A stretch of 56,463 nucleotides of DNA from Nodularia sp. (in: cyanobacteria) (lineage in GTDB: Bacteria > Cyanobacteriota > Cyanobacteriia > Cyanobacteriales > Nostocaceae): contig REBL01000107.1 of the NCBI GenBank assembly GCA_007692755.1, positions 1-56,463 on the forward strand, written 5' to 3'. A model generated the notes under the pieces. It saw only the letters and a list, made by a program, of their open reading frames with translations, had not been told where the DNA came from and searched no databases. The translations under genes and the position numbers were made by a program. Shown here piece by piece: positions 43,839 to 52,759 of this stretch (within the stretch, counting starts at the first letter, position 1; each line of letters begins with the position of its first letter).

Positions 43839-44546
43839 GGTTTTCTATGAAAATTAGGGGATTTTACAATTAATAATGTCAAAAATAAGCAAAATAATCA
43901 TCAATTTTTGCAAAATTTTCTTCATTGCATCTGTAATTTAATATCCTTAAAGTTTTTTCACAACCGCAGAATTATTTTTTTCATCTGATCTTCAATATTT
44001 TATGTAAGTAGGTAGACGCTAATAAACCCAACTATGTAACAAACTGTAAATTACCCAAAACCCTTGGGATTGCTGCGTTCCACTCCGTTCCATATAGCTA
44101 ACGTCACGTTCCGCGTAAAGCCTACGGCATAGCTGCGCTTAAAGCGTAGCTTAATGCCTCCGGCACGCTGACGCGAACGCTTTAGCGATACGTAATGACA
44201 TAGTGATAACCCACCGGGGGTTCAAACCCCCGTCTGATAGCGAAAGTCGTCTAAAGACGACTGGGGAAAGATTTCAGACTATTTGATCTCAAAAGACAAA
44301 TTTTGCGCCTATCCCGCAGAATGATATTATGGTATAGTCGGTGGAAAAATTAGTAATTACGTGGCTCTTGTAGTTTTCAGTGCAAAAAGAAAGACGGGTA
44401 AGCATTTACTAAAATTTACTATATAAGTAATTCCCGCATTCCCCTACAGCAGTGTTTTCTACCATCATTACACGAGAGTCAATTTTAGTTAAGGGAAATT
44501 TCGGGGATTAACTTAAGATAATTTATTGTGCAGTCGCGCCTGTCAG
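43839..44546. other. Long intergenic region with repeat cluster
   Basis: About 700 bases with no convincing gene. 44070-44200 is GC-richer debris of short palindromes (GCGCTTAAAGCGTAGC and similar); 44215-44262 holds two perfect hairpins, listed separately. The last 200 bases should contain the kinase promoter. Confidence 0.4.
44215..44262. repeat. Double-hairpin repeat
   Basis: Hairpin 1: CGGGGGTT-CA-AACCCCCG (44215-44232). Hairpin 2: AGTCGTCT-AA-AGACGACT (44245-44262). Both are perfect 8-bp stems 12 bases apart. The arrangement resembles dispersed palindromic repeats of Nostocales; it could also be the end of a small transcript. Confidence 0.55.
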
Positions 44547-46580
44547 ATGATGATCTGCTGCTTAAATCCCGATTGCCCAAATCCCCTAAATTCTGACAAA
44601 CAGAAGTTATGCCGAACTTGTAGCACCCCTTTGGTGCCACTTTTGCGAAATCGCTTCCGCGTCATTCGGGTGCTTTCCGATGAGGGGGGATTTGGCAGAA
44701 CCTATTTATCCGAAGATACAGATAAACTAAATGAACGCTGTGTTGTTAAGCAGTTAGCGCCGAAGTTTCAAGGAACTTGGTCGCAAAAGAAAGCTGTAGA
44801 GTTATTTGCTGAAGAAGCCAAGCGTCTACAAGAACTGGGTGAACATCCACAAATACCAACTCTGTTAGCTTACTTTGAGCAAGACAAATGTTTGTATTTG
44901 GTACAACAGTTTGTGAATGGCCAGAACTTGTTAAACGAGTTGCAACGGCGAAAAGTTTATAAACCTGGGGAAATTCAAGCAATTCTGCTACATTTATTGC
45001 CTGTCCTCAAGTTTATCCATGATCGTGGTGTGATTCACCGCGACATCAAACCAGAAAATATTATCCGCCGACATGGTGATGGACGATTAAGCCTGATAGA
45101 TTTTGGTTCCTCAAAGCAATTGACGGCCAGGGTACAAAAGAAAATCGGCACATCCATTGGTTCTCATGGTTATTCGCCATTGGAACAAATTAGAGACGGT
45201 AAGGCTTACCCAGCTAGTGATTTGTTTGGTTTAGGCGCTACTTGCTTTCATTTGCTAACTGGAATTTCCCCGTTTCAGTTGTGGATGGAATATGGCTATG
45301 GCTGGGTGTCGAATTGGCGACAATATTTGCGAAGTCCATTGAGTAATGAATTGGATTATGTTCTGGATAAATTGTTGAGAAAAGATATCCAGCAGCGTTA
45401 CCAATCAGCAGATGAAGTCATGAGAGAATTGACTCCAAAACAAATATTTGCACTACCGCCAGCAGGTAAGTCTTCTGGAAAAATACCAGTAACTAAAATT
45501 TCATCTTTACCAGTTAAATATACTTTATTGAAAAATGTAGTCTTGGTAAGTGCTTTAATTCTGTTGTTTGGCATCCAAGATTCTTGGTATCAGCAATATC
45601 GTCGTGTCCACACTGTTTTATTGTCTCGGCTGAGTCCAAATCGGAGTGTTTCCAGCGAGTCAGTTGCTGATCAGTCGCCCAATTTGACCTTAGAGGATGT
45701 TTCCTTGGCTAAAGCCCTGCAAGGTCATGAACGTTTGGTTTTATCTGTTGCTATTAGTCCCGATAGCCAAATTTTTGCTAGCAGTGGCGATCGCATAATT
45801 AAAGTTTGGAATCTGGCTACAGGAAAAGAAATCACTACCCTCAAAAGCCATGAACAAAGGGTAAATGTAGTAGCTATCAGCCCAGATGGACGCACTTTGG
45901 TTAGTGGTAGTGATGATAAAACGATCAAAATATGGGATTTGCCAACTGGTGAGTTAGTTCGCACGTTGAGGGGACATTCTGATTCAATTCAGGCGATCGC
46001 TATCAGTCCAGATGGTACAACTTTGGTTAGTGGTAGCGATGACAACTCTATTAGACTGTGGAATATGGCCACGGGAAGGTTACGACGCACACTCAGAGGG
46101 CATACATCTTGGGTGCGATCGCTAGCTATTAGCCCGGATGGTGTCACTCTGGCCAGTGGTAGTTTTGACAAAACTATTAAAATTTGGGATTTGAACAAAG
46201 CTGTTTTTATCCGTACTCTTGGGGAAGATGCGGAAACGGTGACTGATGTAGCTTTTAGTGCCGATGGTTTGACTCTGGCTAGTGCTAGCCGCGATCGCAC
46301 GATTAAACTGTGGAATTTAGCCACAAAACAAAAAATTTATACATTAGCAGAAAATGCGGAAACGGTGACATCTATTGCTTTTAGTCCAGATAATACGACT
46401 CTGGTTAGTGGTGGTCGCGATCGCACAATTAAACTGTGGAATTTGTCCACAGGTGAAGAAATGCGTACACTTGTGGGACACACCGATACTGTCACCTCAG
46501 TCGCGATTAGCCCAGATGGTAAAACCCTAATCAGTGCTAGTGAGGACAACACCATCATGATTTGGCGGGTGTCTCCGTAA
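44547..46580 (+). CDS. Ser/Thr protein kinase with TM helix and WD40 repeats
   Basis: A 677-aa protein. A C4 zinc-ribbon-like start (Cys5, Cys10, Cys22, Cys25) has the same spacing as in the kinase at 26594. The kinase domain (about residues 32-300) has SDEGGFGRTYL, VIHRDIKPENII and DFGSSKQL. A membrane helix at about 328-345 (VVLVSALILLFGI) separates it from seven WD40 repeats (about 390-677) with AISPDG(T/R/V)TL(V/A)SGS and IK(I/L)W cores. The WD40 part would thus be outside the cytoplasm if the orientation is as usual. The frame opens at a TTG (44526), but ATG 44547 starts at the zinc motif. Monocistronic. Confidence 0.88.
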   Translation: MMICCLNPDCPNPLNSDKQKLCRTCSTPLVPLLRNRFRVIRVLSDEGGFGRTYLSEDTDKLNERCVVKQLAPKFQGTWSQKKAVELFAEEAKRLQELGEHPQIPTLLAYFEQDKCLYLVQQFVNGQNLLNELQRRKVYKPGEIQAILLHLLPVLKFIHDRGVIHRDIKPENIIRRHGDGRLSLIDFGSSKQLTARVQKKIGTSIGSHGYSPLEQIRDGKAYPASDLFGLGATCFHLLTGISPFQLWMEYGYGWVSNWRQYLRSPLSNELDYVLDKLLRKDIQQRYQSADEVMRELTPKQIFALPPAGKSSGKIPVTKISSLPVKYTLLKNVVLVSALILLFGIQDSWYQQYRRVHTVLLSRLSPNRSVSSESVADQSPNLTLEDVSLAKALQGHERLVLSVAISPDSQIFASSGDRIIKVWNLATGKEITTLKSHEQRVNVVAISPDGRTLVSGSDDKTIKIWDLPTGELVRTLRGHSDSIQAIAISPDGTTLVSGSDDNSIRLWNMATGRLRRTLRGHTSWVRSLAISPDGVTLASGSFDKTIKIWDLNKAVFIRTLGEDAETVTDVAFSADGLTLASASRDRTIKLWNLATKQKIYTLAENAETVTSIAFSPDNTTLVSGGRDRTIKLWNLSTGEEMRTLVGHTDTVTSVAISPDGKTLISASEDNTIMIWRVSP

Positions 46581-47024
46581 TGGGTGTTGCATATAGCTTG
46601 CAATTGAGTATCTCATTTGCATAATATAAGTTCAAGCCGCAACTGGAAGAAATAACACAGTCGTGAAAACAACCAGCTATGTTGGCTTCCAGTGCTTACT
46701 TTGTTCATGGTTGCAAAATCATAAATTGCCACACATCCAATAATGTGCATTTAGTACGTTTACCAGGCTTTATTTAGTTTTAGCAAAATAGCCTTTGTCT
46801 ATACGATAAAAACTCAGGTTATATATGAGTTGGAAGTATATGGTATTAGCCATATACCTAGCGATTACAATTGTGATCGTGTTTTTAATACTGGTGTTAT
46901 ACCATGACATTCAAACCACTAAATAGTCAAGCTTTAATTGGCAAACATACTGCAATAAACTAGGCAGTTTTCCCCCAATAATAAAAGCTAACTATCGAAT
47001 TTAATCAAGAATAGATGTTTACCA
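46581..47024. other. Intergenic region with a possible small membrane peptide
   Basis: 444 bases between the kinase and the SMR-like gene. Apart from the 33-codon frame at 46825-46926 there is no strong structure. The sequence is AT-rich. Confidence 0.35.
46825..46926 (+). CDS. Possible single-TM small protein (33 aa)
   Basis: Starts MSWKYMVLAIYLAITIVIVF and continues LILVLYHDIQTTK: a short start, one helix of about 20 hydrophobic residues and a polar tail. Size and layout match small membrane subunits and leaderless small proteins of cyanobacteria, but I do not recognise a family. The Shine-Dalgarno is weak. It lies 98 bases ahead of the SMR-like gene on the same strand. Chance is possible in AT-rich DNA, although the absence of disorder and the clean polarity are suggestive. 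Confidence 0.35.
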   Translation: MSWKYMVLAIYLAITIVIVFLILVLYHDIQTTK

Positions 47025-47378
47025 ATGATTCATATTTCACAACTACCTTGGTTATTAGTTGCTGTATCTGCATTTTGCAATTGCATTGGTAATATTCTGC
47101 TCAAACAATCACGTTTAGCGATCAACAATTCCAATTTTCTTGTAACCATAATTTCTCCCTGGTTTATCGCTGCGCTCATTTCTTATTGTACAGGTTTGCT
47201 TTTATTAGCAAAAGCACTTGATCAACTTCCGCTTTCTATGGTGGTTCCCACTTCCCAGGGAATTGGATTCATTTTGGTGATTCTTTTGTCCTACTGGTTA
47301 TTTAATGAAACTTTGACATTAAACCAGTTAATTGCCATAAGTTTCATTTTTGCGGGAATCGTTGTGATGACACGTTGA
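47025..47378 (+). CDS. SMR/EamA-like small multidrug or lipid-precursor transporter
   Basis: A 117-aa protein with four predicted membrane helices: WLLVAVSAFCNCIGNILLKQ, then FIAALISYCTGLLLLAKALD, then LSMVVPTSQGIGFILVILLS and LIAISFIFAGIVVMT. The layout is that of the EmrE/SMR and half-EamA proteins; the first-helix Glu of drug-exporting EmrE is not present (an Asn lies there), so a drug exporter is unlikely. Relatives such as ArnE/F flip lipid-linked sugars. It lies 94 bases upstream of the SDR gene, and the GNAT gene follows, suggesting a lipid-related cluster, which is an inference. Confidence 0.78.
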   Translation: MIHISQLPWLLVAVSAFCNCIGNILLKQSRLAINNSNFLVTIISPWFIAALISYCTGLLLLAKALDQLPLSMVVPTSQGIGFILVILLSYWLFNETLTLNQLIAISFIFAGIVVMTR

Positions 47379-47472
47379 TCATCTCAGAGAATTTGATTCT
47401 TGTAAATTTTGCAATTGATCTATTGATTATGGTTTGTATATCTTGTCAACATTAAGACACCAAGGGGTTATC

Positions 47473-48363
47473 ATGACATCTCTTAAAGGTAAGACAGTTC
47501 TTCTCACAGGTGCATCACGTGGTCTAGGAGTATATATTGCGCGTAATTTGGCAAAAGAGCAAGCAACTATAGTCGGCGTTTCTCGTTCAAAATTAAGTCT
47601 AGATAAAGTACGTGATCAAATCAAAGCTGTTGGTGGTAAATGGATCAGTCTTTCCTTTGACATGACAAATGTGGCAGAACTTTCGACTCTAGTGACGCAA
47701 ATCCATGAAGTTGCCGGACCAGTTGACATTTTAATTAATAATGCTGGTGTAGAAATGTATCGCAATTTTGTAGATTATTCTCTTGAAGAAATGCAGTCAA
47801 TATTAACAACTAATCTAATTTCTGCTGTGGAAATAACTCGTTTATTACTACCAGGTATGTTGGAAAGGCGTAGTGGACACATTGTTAATATTGCTTCTAT
47901 AGGTGGGAAAAAAGGAGTTGCTTACAACAGCATTTATTCTGCGAGTAAAGCTGGTTTGATTCTGTGGAGTGATGCGATCCGACAAGAATTAGCTGGTACT
48001 GATGTGAATATTTCGGCAATTTGCCCAGGATATATCAGTAAAATTGGGATGACTGTTAATACTCGTGTACCAGTACCCCAGCTAGCGGGTATCTCCACAC
48101 CAAACTATGTAGCAAATGCAGTGATTAAATCTATTAAACACAATCGAGCCGAGGTAATAGTTAATAAAAATCCGATCACTGAGAGTCTGACTAAACTAAT
48201 GTTTGCCACTGGACAAATTTATCCAGAAATTGTAGATACAATTTATCGCCTGATTGGCGTGGTCAAATTGAACCAAATGCGAGCAGAAAACTTGAACAGT
48301 ATGGAAATACTGCCTAACCAACAAAAAAAACAGTATAGAAATGCTCTGTCAATAGACAACTGA
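47473..48363 (+). CDS. Short-chain dehydrogenase/reductase (SDR)
   Basis: A 296-aa NAD(P)-dependent oxidoreductase of the classical SDR type. The Rossmann motif is LLTGASRGLGVYIA, the NNAG motif is DILINNAGVE, and the catalytic Ser/Tyr/Lys are in NIASIGG and YSASKAG. The C-terminal 60 residues are longer than usual and basic, perhaps a membrane contact. The ATG at 47473 has AAGGGG 8 bases upstream; the frame starting earlier at 47434 is less likely. It shares strand and spacing with the SMR-like and GNAT genes. Confidence 0.86.
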   Translation: MTSLKGKTVLLTGASRGLGVYIARNLAKEQATIVGVSRSKLSLDKVRDQIKAVGGKWISLSFDMTNVAELSTLVTQIHEVAGPVDILINNAGVEMYRNFVDYSLEEMQSILTTNLISAVEITRLLLPGMLERRSGHIVNIASIGGKKGVAYNSIYSASKAGLILWSDAIRQELAGTDVNISAICPGYISKIGMTVNTRVPVPQLAGISTPNYVANAVIKSIKHNRAEVIVNKNPITESLTKLMFATGQIYPEIVDTIYRLIGVVKLNQMRAENLNSMEILPNQQKKQYRNALSIDN

Positions 48364-48534
48364 AGCAAGAATAAGCTTTGTGCAGCGTGAATGTTCATTG
48401 GGGTCATTCGCATTCGTGACTTATTTAGGCATTGAACACAGGTAAGGAGATGCGTAAACAAGCAGTTCATCTGTTCCTTTAAGTCGTATTTCCTTTGCTA
48501 GACAAATTTTTCACCAATCTCATCAAAAAGACAT

Positions 48535-49371
48535 ATGCAAACTTATCAAGCCACTAAAACCAGAATTAATTTACAATCCAGTTCTCCGTCTTTTCTCCAG
48601 GATTTCCCAGTCATTGAAACCGAAAAGTATATTTTAAAGCTGGCTTCACCTGATGAATTAGAATCAATTTTTCGGTTGCGATTTCAAGTGTTTAATATTG
48701 AACTAGGCTTAGGAAACTCTTCTTCTCATACTAATCTGATGGATCAAGACGAGTTTGATGCAGTTTGCCATCATTTGATACTCATCTGTAAAAAAACTGG
48801 TGAGACAGTTGGAACCTATCGAATGCAAACCTATAGCATGGCTTCTCAAGGGTTGGGTTTTAGATCCGCCAGCTATTTTAATTTCAATACAGTTTTTGAT
48901 TCTGTACTGCCAGCAACTGTGGAACTTGGTCGTGCCTGTGTAGCCAAAAAATACCGCAATATACAAGCACTTTCATTACTTTGGAAAGGACTAACCAATT
49001 ACCTATTATGGAGTGGAAACAAATATTTTTTGGGATGTACAACTTTACCAACACAAGATACTTTACAAGCTCATGGTGCTTATAATTATTTTCAGCAGAA
49101 TAATTTTATGCACCCAAGTTTTTTGGTTTATCCAAATCCGCAATGTTTGTTAGAAATTCCTACTTTTTGCCCTAATTTAGACAAACTTAAGCTGCCGATA
49201 ATATTGCAAGTGTATTTAGCTAGCGGAGCTAAAATATGTAGCCTTCCGGCTATTGACCGACAATTTAAGAGTATTGAATTTTTAACAATATTCGATAGCA
49301 CAAACTTTGCTAAGGTCGGTTCGCGTATTTCAAAAACTAGTTCTACTCTACTTTCTTTGGTAAAAAGATGA
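48535..49371 (+). CDS. GNAT acyltransferase, OlsB/N-acyl amino acid synthase-like
   Basis: A 278-aa protein of the Acetyltransf_5-type GNAT group, which uses acyl-ACP rather than acetyl-CoA. Visible blocks: IFRLRFQVFNIELGLG, MDQDEFDAVCHHLIL, TVGTYRMQTYSMA and VELGRACVAKKYRN. Known relatives make ornithine lipids or N-acyl amino acids (OlsB, N-acyl amino acid synthases). The C-terminal 60 residues are not recognised. It follows the SDR gene by 171 bases. A role in making an aminolipid or signal molecule is inferred from family and context. Confidence 0.75.
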   Translation: MQTYQATKTRINLQSSSPSFLQDFPVIETEKYILKLASPDELESIFRLRFQVFNIELGLGNSSSHTNLMDQDEFDAVCHHLILICKKTGETVGTYRMQTYSMASQGLGFRSASYFNFNTVFDSVLPATVELGRACVAKKYRNIQALSLLWKGLTNYLLWSGNKYFLGCTTLPTQDTLQAHGAYNYFQQNNFMHPSFLVYPNPQCLLEIPTFCPNLDKLKLPIILQVYLASGAKICSLPAIDRQFKSIEFLTIFDSTNFAKVGSRISKTSSTLLSLVKR

Positions 49372-49424
49372 TAGAGTTTATAACTAATTCTATGTGAATT
49401 AGCATAGGGTAGAAGTATACTCAG

Positions 49425-49454
49425 TCCAGATTTCTCACTAGTGATAAGTCTGGA
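49425..49454. terminator. Hairpin between convergent genes
   Basis: TCCAGATTTCTCAC (49425-49438) pairs with GTGATAAGTCTGGA (49441-49454), two mismatches, loop TA. It lies between the GNAT stop and the CLC stop and is probably a bidirectional terminator. Confidence 0.55.
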
Positions 49455-49537
49455 TATATTCTACATCAGAGGCGATGACTGTATCCGATAATTCCGTTAT
49501 CTAGAAATGTCTCTCGGATTTGGTGGTAGGAAAATAT

Positions 49538-52258
49538 CTAACTACTAATTGCGCCTCTGACTAAAATGACTGTACAGTCCACACCAGAGGCGATCGCTTC
49601 GGGAATATTACCTTGAACTGCTTGCTGTAATAATCCTTCACGAGAAGCCCCTAAAACCACCACATCATAACCTTCGGTTTTCACTAAGTTAATCACGCCA
49701 TCGGCAACCGAATCAGCTTGCACGGGAATAGCAACTACATTGCTGGATAATTTGCGGCGGCGCATTAATATTCGGATGGCTTGTTCTAAAACTGTCATGT
49801 CTGGTTTTAATTGAGATGGTTTAAATACCTGTGTCAGACGAATGTATGGATCATTGCCCAATGTTGCTAAAGCAGGTAATAATTTAATCGCTACTCTGGC
49901 ATTGGGGCCGCCAGCCATTGTGACTAGCCAGCGATTGAATTGGGGAGTGGGTAAAGACACGATTGATGAACCAGCAGGTTGCAGCGACTGGCGTTGCATC
50001 TCTACAAGGGACTGGGGAAATGGGGAAGCAAATATTCTGCGTTCTTTCTGCCCCAATTTTACTAGCATTACGTCGCAGGTGGCTTGGCGAATGATCGTAT
50101 CGACAACATTGCCAAAAATCCGACCAGGAGTAGAAGTCTCACCTTTCCACCCCATTAAAATCAGGTTTATATGCCGTTCGTGGATGGTTTCCAAAATTGC
50201 CTGGGCTGGGTCGTGGGCAACTCTAATCTGGGTGTGCAAAGGAATTTTCCACTTTTTCGCCAAAACTTCGGCTTGTCGAAGTAAGCGGCGACTTTTGGCG
50301 GTTCTGACTGGTGTTTCCGATGGCGAACTGTGACGTGATACTAAGATGATTTGCACGCACTCGATTTCATAGTGGCGATCGCGGGCAATAGCTGCGGCCA
50401 TTTGTAAAAGGAAAACGGCGGTTTCGGGATTGGCGACTGGGACTAATAATCGACCTCTGCCAATATTGGGCGATCGCGTTTGATAAACTACATAAGAAGG
50501 TTCCGGCTGTGATTTTGGGGTAACGTTGCCATAATTAAGATGTTCTGCTTGGGCGCGGATGATGTCTGCACGGGTAATAATGCCAACTAGTTTCCGCCCT
50601 TCTACGACTGGTAAGCGACTAATTTGATAACGATCTAGCAAATATAAAACATTACTGAGGTTATGCTTGGCTTTTACAGTGATGGGGGATTGGATCATAA
50701 TCTCCCTTAATGAGACATCCTGCGGTGGTTGGCTATTGCCAAGAATGTAAGAATCACTATCGCGTTTGGTGACAAAATCCGATTGTGTGATAATTCCTAC
50801 TAGTTTGCCGTTCTCTACCACTGGGAAACCGCGGTGATGGGAACGGGAAAATACTTGCATTGCTTCTTCTAATGTTATATCTGCATCCAGTGTTTCGACT
50901 CGATGCTGCATCACATCATTGGCTGTTAACTTTGTTAATATCCCTTCGGCAGAAACTGCTTTAGTAATTGTGATGCCTTTTAGTTGTAATAGTTTGTCGT
51001 ATAGCGATCCAGGAATTACTTTGTCGGAAACCAAGTAAGCGGCTACAGAGACAATCATCAAAGGTAGTACCAAATTGAAATCTGTAGTCATTTCAAACAC
51101 AATCACAATGGCTGTGATTGGTACTTTTGAAACGGCACTAAAAAAACCTCCCATACCTGCTAAAGCGTAAGTCGTGGGAGAATCCACTGGCAAGAAATAA
51201 GAGGCGGATATACCAATCAGGTGTCCTAAACAAGAACCCAAAATGAGACTCGGCGCAAATAACCCCCCAGGCGCACCAGAACCAAATGCAATCAAGGTGA
51301 GAATAAATTGAGATAAAAAGGCGATCGCGGCGAAAGATACATTGGCTTCGCTGATAATCATGTACTCTCGTAAACCCGCATAATCACGGAAAGATTCCGG
51401 AAGCATGGCCACAACCAAACCCGAAATGCATCCAGCTAAAGCCATTTTTAGCGGCAAGCTAAGGTGGAAAGTTTGATAAATTTTGATACTAGCAATTACA
51501 CCACGGTTAAATAATGCCCCCAGAAACCCTGCTAAAATCCCCAACAAGACAAAAAAGGGAATTTCTGGCAAGCTGAAGTTGCTGGAGTATTGCATCAATT
51601 CCAAGTTGAGTTGCAAACTACCGCCACCCAAAAGTCGGGATACTACACCACCAATAAACGAAGCGATAATGGCAGTTCCTAAAGTCAGCCCTGATAAATC
51701 CTGGAGTAACTCCTCAACGATAAATAATACACCTGCGATAGGGGCATTAAAGGCAGCTGCTAAACCCGCACCTGCACCCGCCGCAATCATCTGTCGGCGA
51801 TGATCTGGGGAAGTGGGAACCCAACGACTCATTCCTGCTGCTAAACCCGCCCCAACATGAACGGTGGGGCCTTGTCTCCCCAAAGCCATCCCTGAACCGA
51901 GGGTAATAATGGCACTGATTAACTTCACAATTGCCACTCGCCAGGATAATGTAATTGGCACATTAGCCAAAGTAGCTTTAACTTGAGGAATACCACTACC
52001 TGAAGCCTCTGGTGCAAATCTATTCACTAACCAGCCAGCCATAAACCCAAAGCTCAGACCAATGGCAGGTAAAATTAACCAGGCTGGTAAAATTTGGCTA
52101 GTTTGGACTCGCCATGTCCCCAACCATCCCGAACCTACTCTCAGGAATACCGCAGAAAGGGCAGCTACAAAACCAATAATACAAGCTTCGGCGATCGCTA
52201 AACCTCTTCTGGGTTGTAACCAAAGGCGAAAGCGCTGAGTTAGACCAGAAAGCGCCAT
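49538..52258 (-). CDS. CLC chloride channel/transporter with CBS pair and universal stress domains
   Basis: A 906-aa membrane protein. Order: CLC domain (about residues 20-430) with GSGIPQVK, GRQGPTVHVGA and FIVEELLQDLSG; a CBS pair (about 445-575) with DVMQHRVETLDADITLEEAM and IMIQSPITVKAKHNL; then two UspA-like domains (about 595-740 and 770-906; GRLLVPVANPETAV and GASREGLLQQAVQGNIPEAI). Gating Glu of GREGP is Gln129 here, while the inner Glu of VEEL is kept. Chloride/proton exchange or channel activity gated by nucleotides is the family role. The gene stands alone, convergent with the GNAT gene. Confidence 0.9.
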   Translation of the reverse strand: MALSGLTQRFRLWLQPRRGLAIAEACIIGFVAALSAVFLRVGSGWLGTWRVQTSQILPAWLILPAIGLSFGFMAGWLVNRFAPEASGSGIPQVKATLANVPITLSWRVAIVKLISAIITLGSGMALGRQGPTVHVGAGLAAGMSRWVPTSPDHRRQMIAAGAGAGLAAAFNAPIAGVLFIVEELLQDLSGLTLGTAIIASFIGGVVSRLLGGGSLQLNLELMQYSSNFSLPEIPFFVLLGILAGFLGALFNRGVIASIKIYQTFHLSLPLKMALAGCISGLVVAMLPESFRDYAGLREYMIISEANVSFAAIAFLSQFILTLIAFGSGAPGGLFAPSLILGSCLGHLIGISASYFLPVDSPTTYALAGMGGFFSAVSKVPITAIVIVFEMTTDFNLVLPLMIVSVAAYLVSDKVIPGSLYDKLLQLKGITITKAVSAEGILTKLTANDVMQHRVETLDADITLEEAMQVFSRSHHRGFPVVENGKLVGIITQSDFVTKRDSDSYILGNSQPPQDVSLREIMIQSPITVKAKHNLSNVLYLLDRYQISRLPVVEGRKLVGIITRADIIRAQAEHLNYGNVTPKSQPEPSYVVYQTRSPNIGRGRLLVPVANPETAVFLLQMAAAIARDRHYEIECVQIILVSRHSSPSETPVRTAKSRRLLRQAEVLAKKWKIPLHTQIRVAHDPAQAILETIHERHINLILMGWKGETSTPGRIFGNVVDTIIRQATCDVMLVKLGQKERRIFASPFPQSLVEMQRQSLQPAGSSIVSLPTPQFNRWLVTMAGGPNARVAIKLLPALATLGNDPYIRLTQVFKPSQLKPDMTVLEQAIRILMRRRKLSSNVVAIPVQADSVADGVINLVKTEGYDVVVLGASREGLLQQAVQGNIPEAIASGVDCTVILVRGAISS

Positions 52259-52759
52259 AATATTTTTAAATAATCAGATAAAAACAACCAATTAAAGATA
52301 TTGCTAGAAATACAGCAAATTCCATCGAAGTGAAGTACACCAATGGCGGGCAAGATGCCCACACCACAAGAGTTTTATCATTTGTGTCTGTACGCCATTT
52401 ACCTGCAATCTGCTGTAATCCCTATAAATATGGTTTTAATATTCCAGAAGGTTCGCGTAGCATCTTTGTCAGGAGAAGCCCAGAACGCCAAGTCAGAGAG
52501 GGATACTGAGTTAGATACAAGTTGAAAGAAAACTGGTATGATTACTTAATGTCTGACAAAAGTAATTTACCAGGAAATCAAACATATGTTTATTTTCCCT
52601 GGTTATAGTTATAGCTTGAGAAAGCCAATTTTTAATTCATCAGAAGTGATAAATTACCTATCGGTTGATCTGGTCGCAGCAAAAACAGTATTTGATTGCT
52701 ACCTACTAGCAAATACCCAGGCACGTTGCGGATTTCATCTGAGATTTTAGCGGGAATTT
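52259..52759. other. Intergenic region with a dispersed hairpin
   Basis: It has a GCGGGCAAGATGCCCAC hairpin at 52346-52362 that is an inverted relative of the one at 23297-23313. A reverse frame at 52632-52759 (VPGYLLVGSNQILFLLRPDQ inside) looks slightly coding, overlaps the tldE end in another frame and is not recognised. No firm gene is seen. Confidence 0.35.
52346..52362. repeat. Hairpin repeat, inverted relative of 23297-23313
   Basis: GCGGGCA-AGA-TGCCCAC, a 7-base arm pair with one mismatch. Flanks also match the other copy when inverted (CTCTTGT...TTGG), so it is a dispersed repeat family. Confidence 0.5.

Noticed and set aside
45989..46603. Reverse frames opposite the WD40 repeats
   Set aside because: Their repetitive content mirrors the WD40 repeats; they are antisense shadows.
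52343..52525. 60-codon frame starting in the 52346 hairpin
   Set aside because: It begins within a dispersed repeat and has no domain or start signal.
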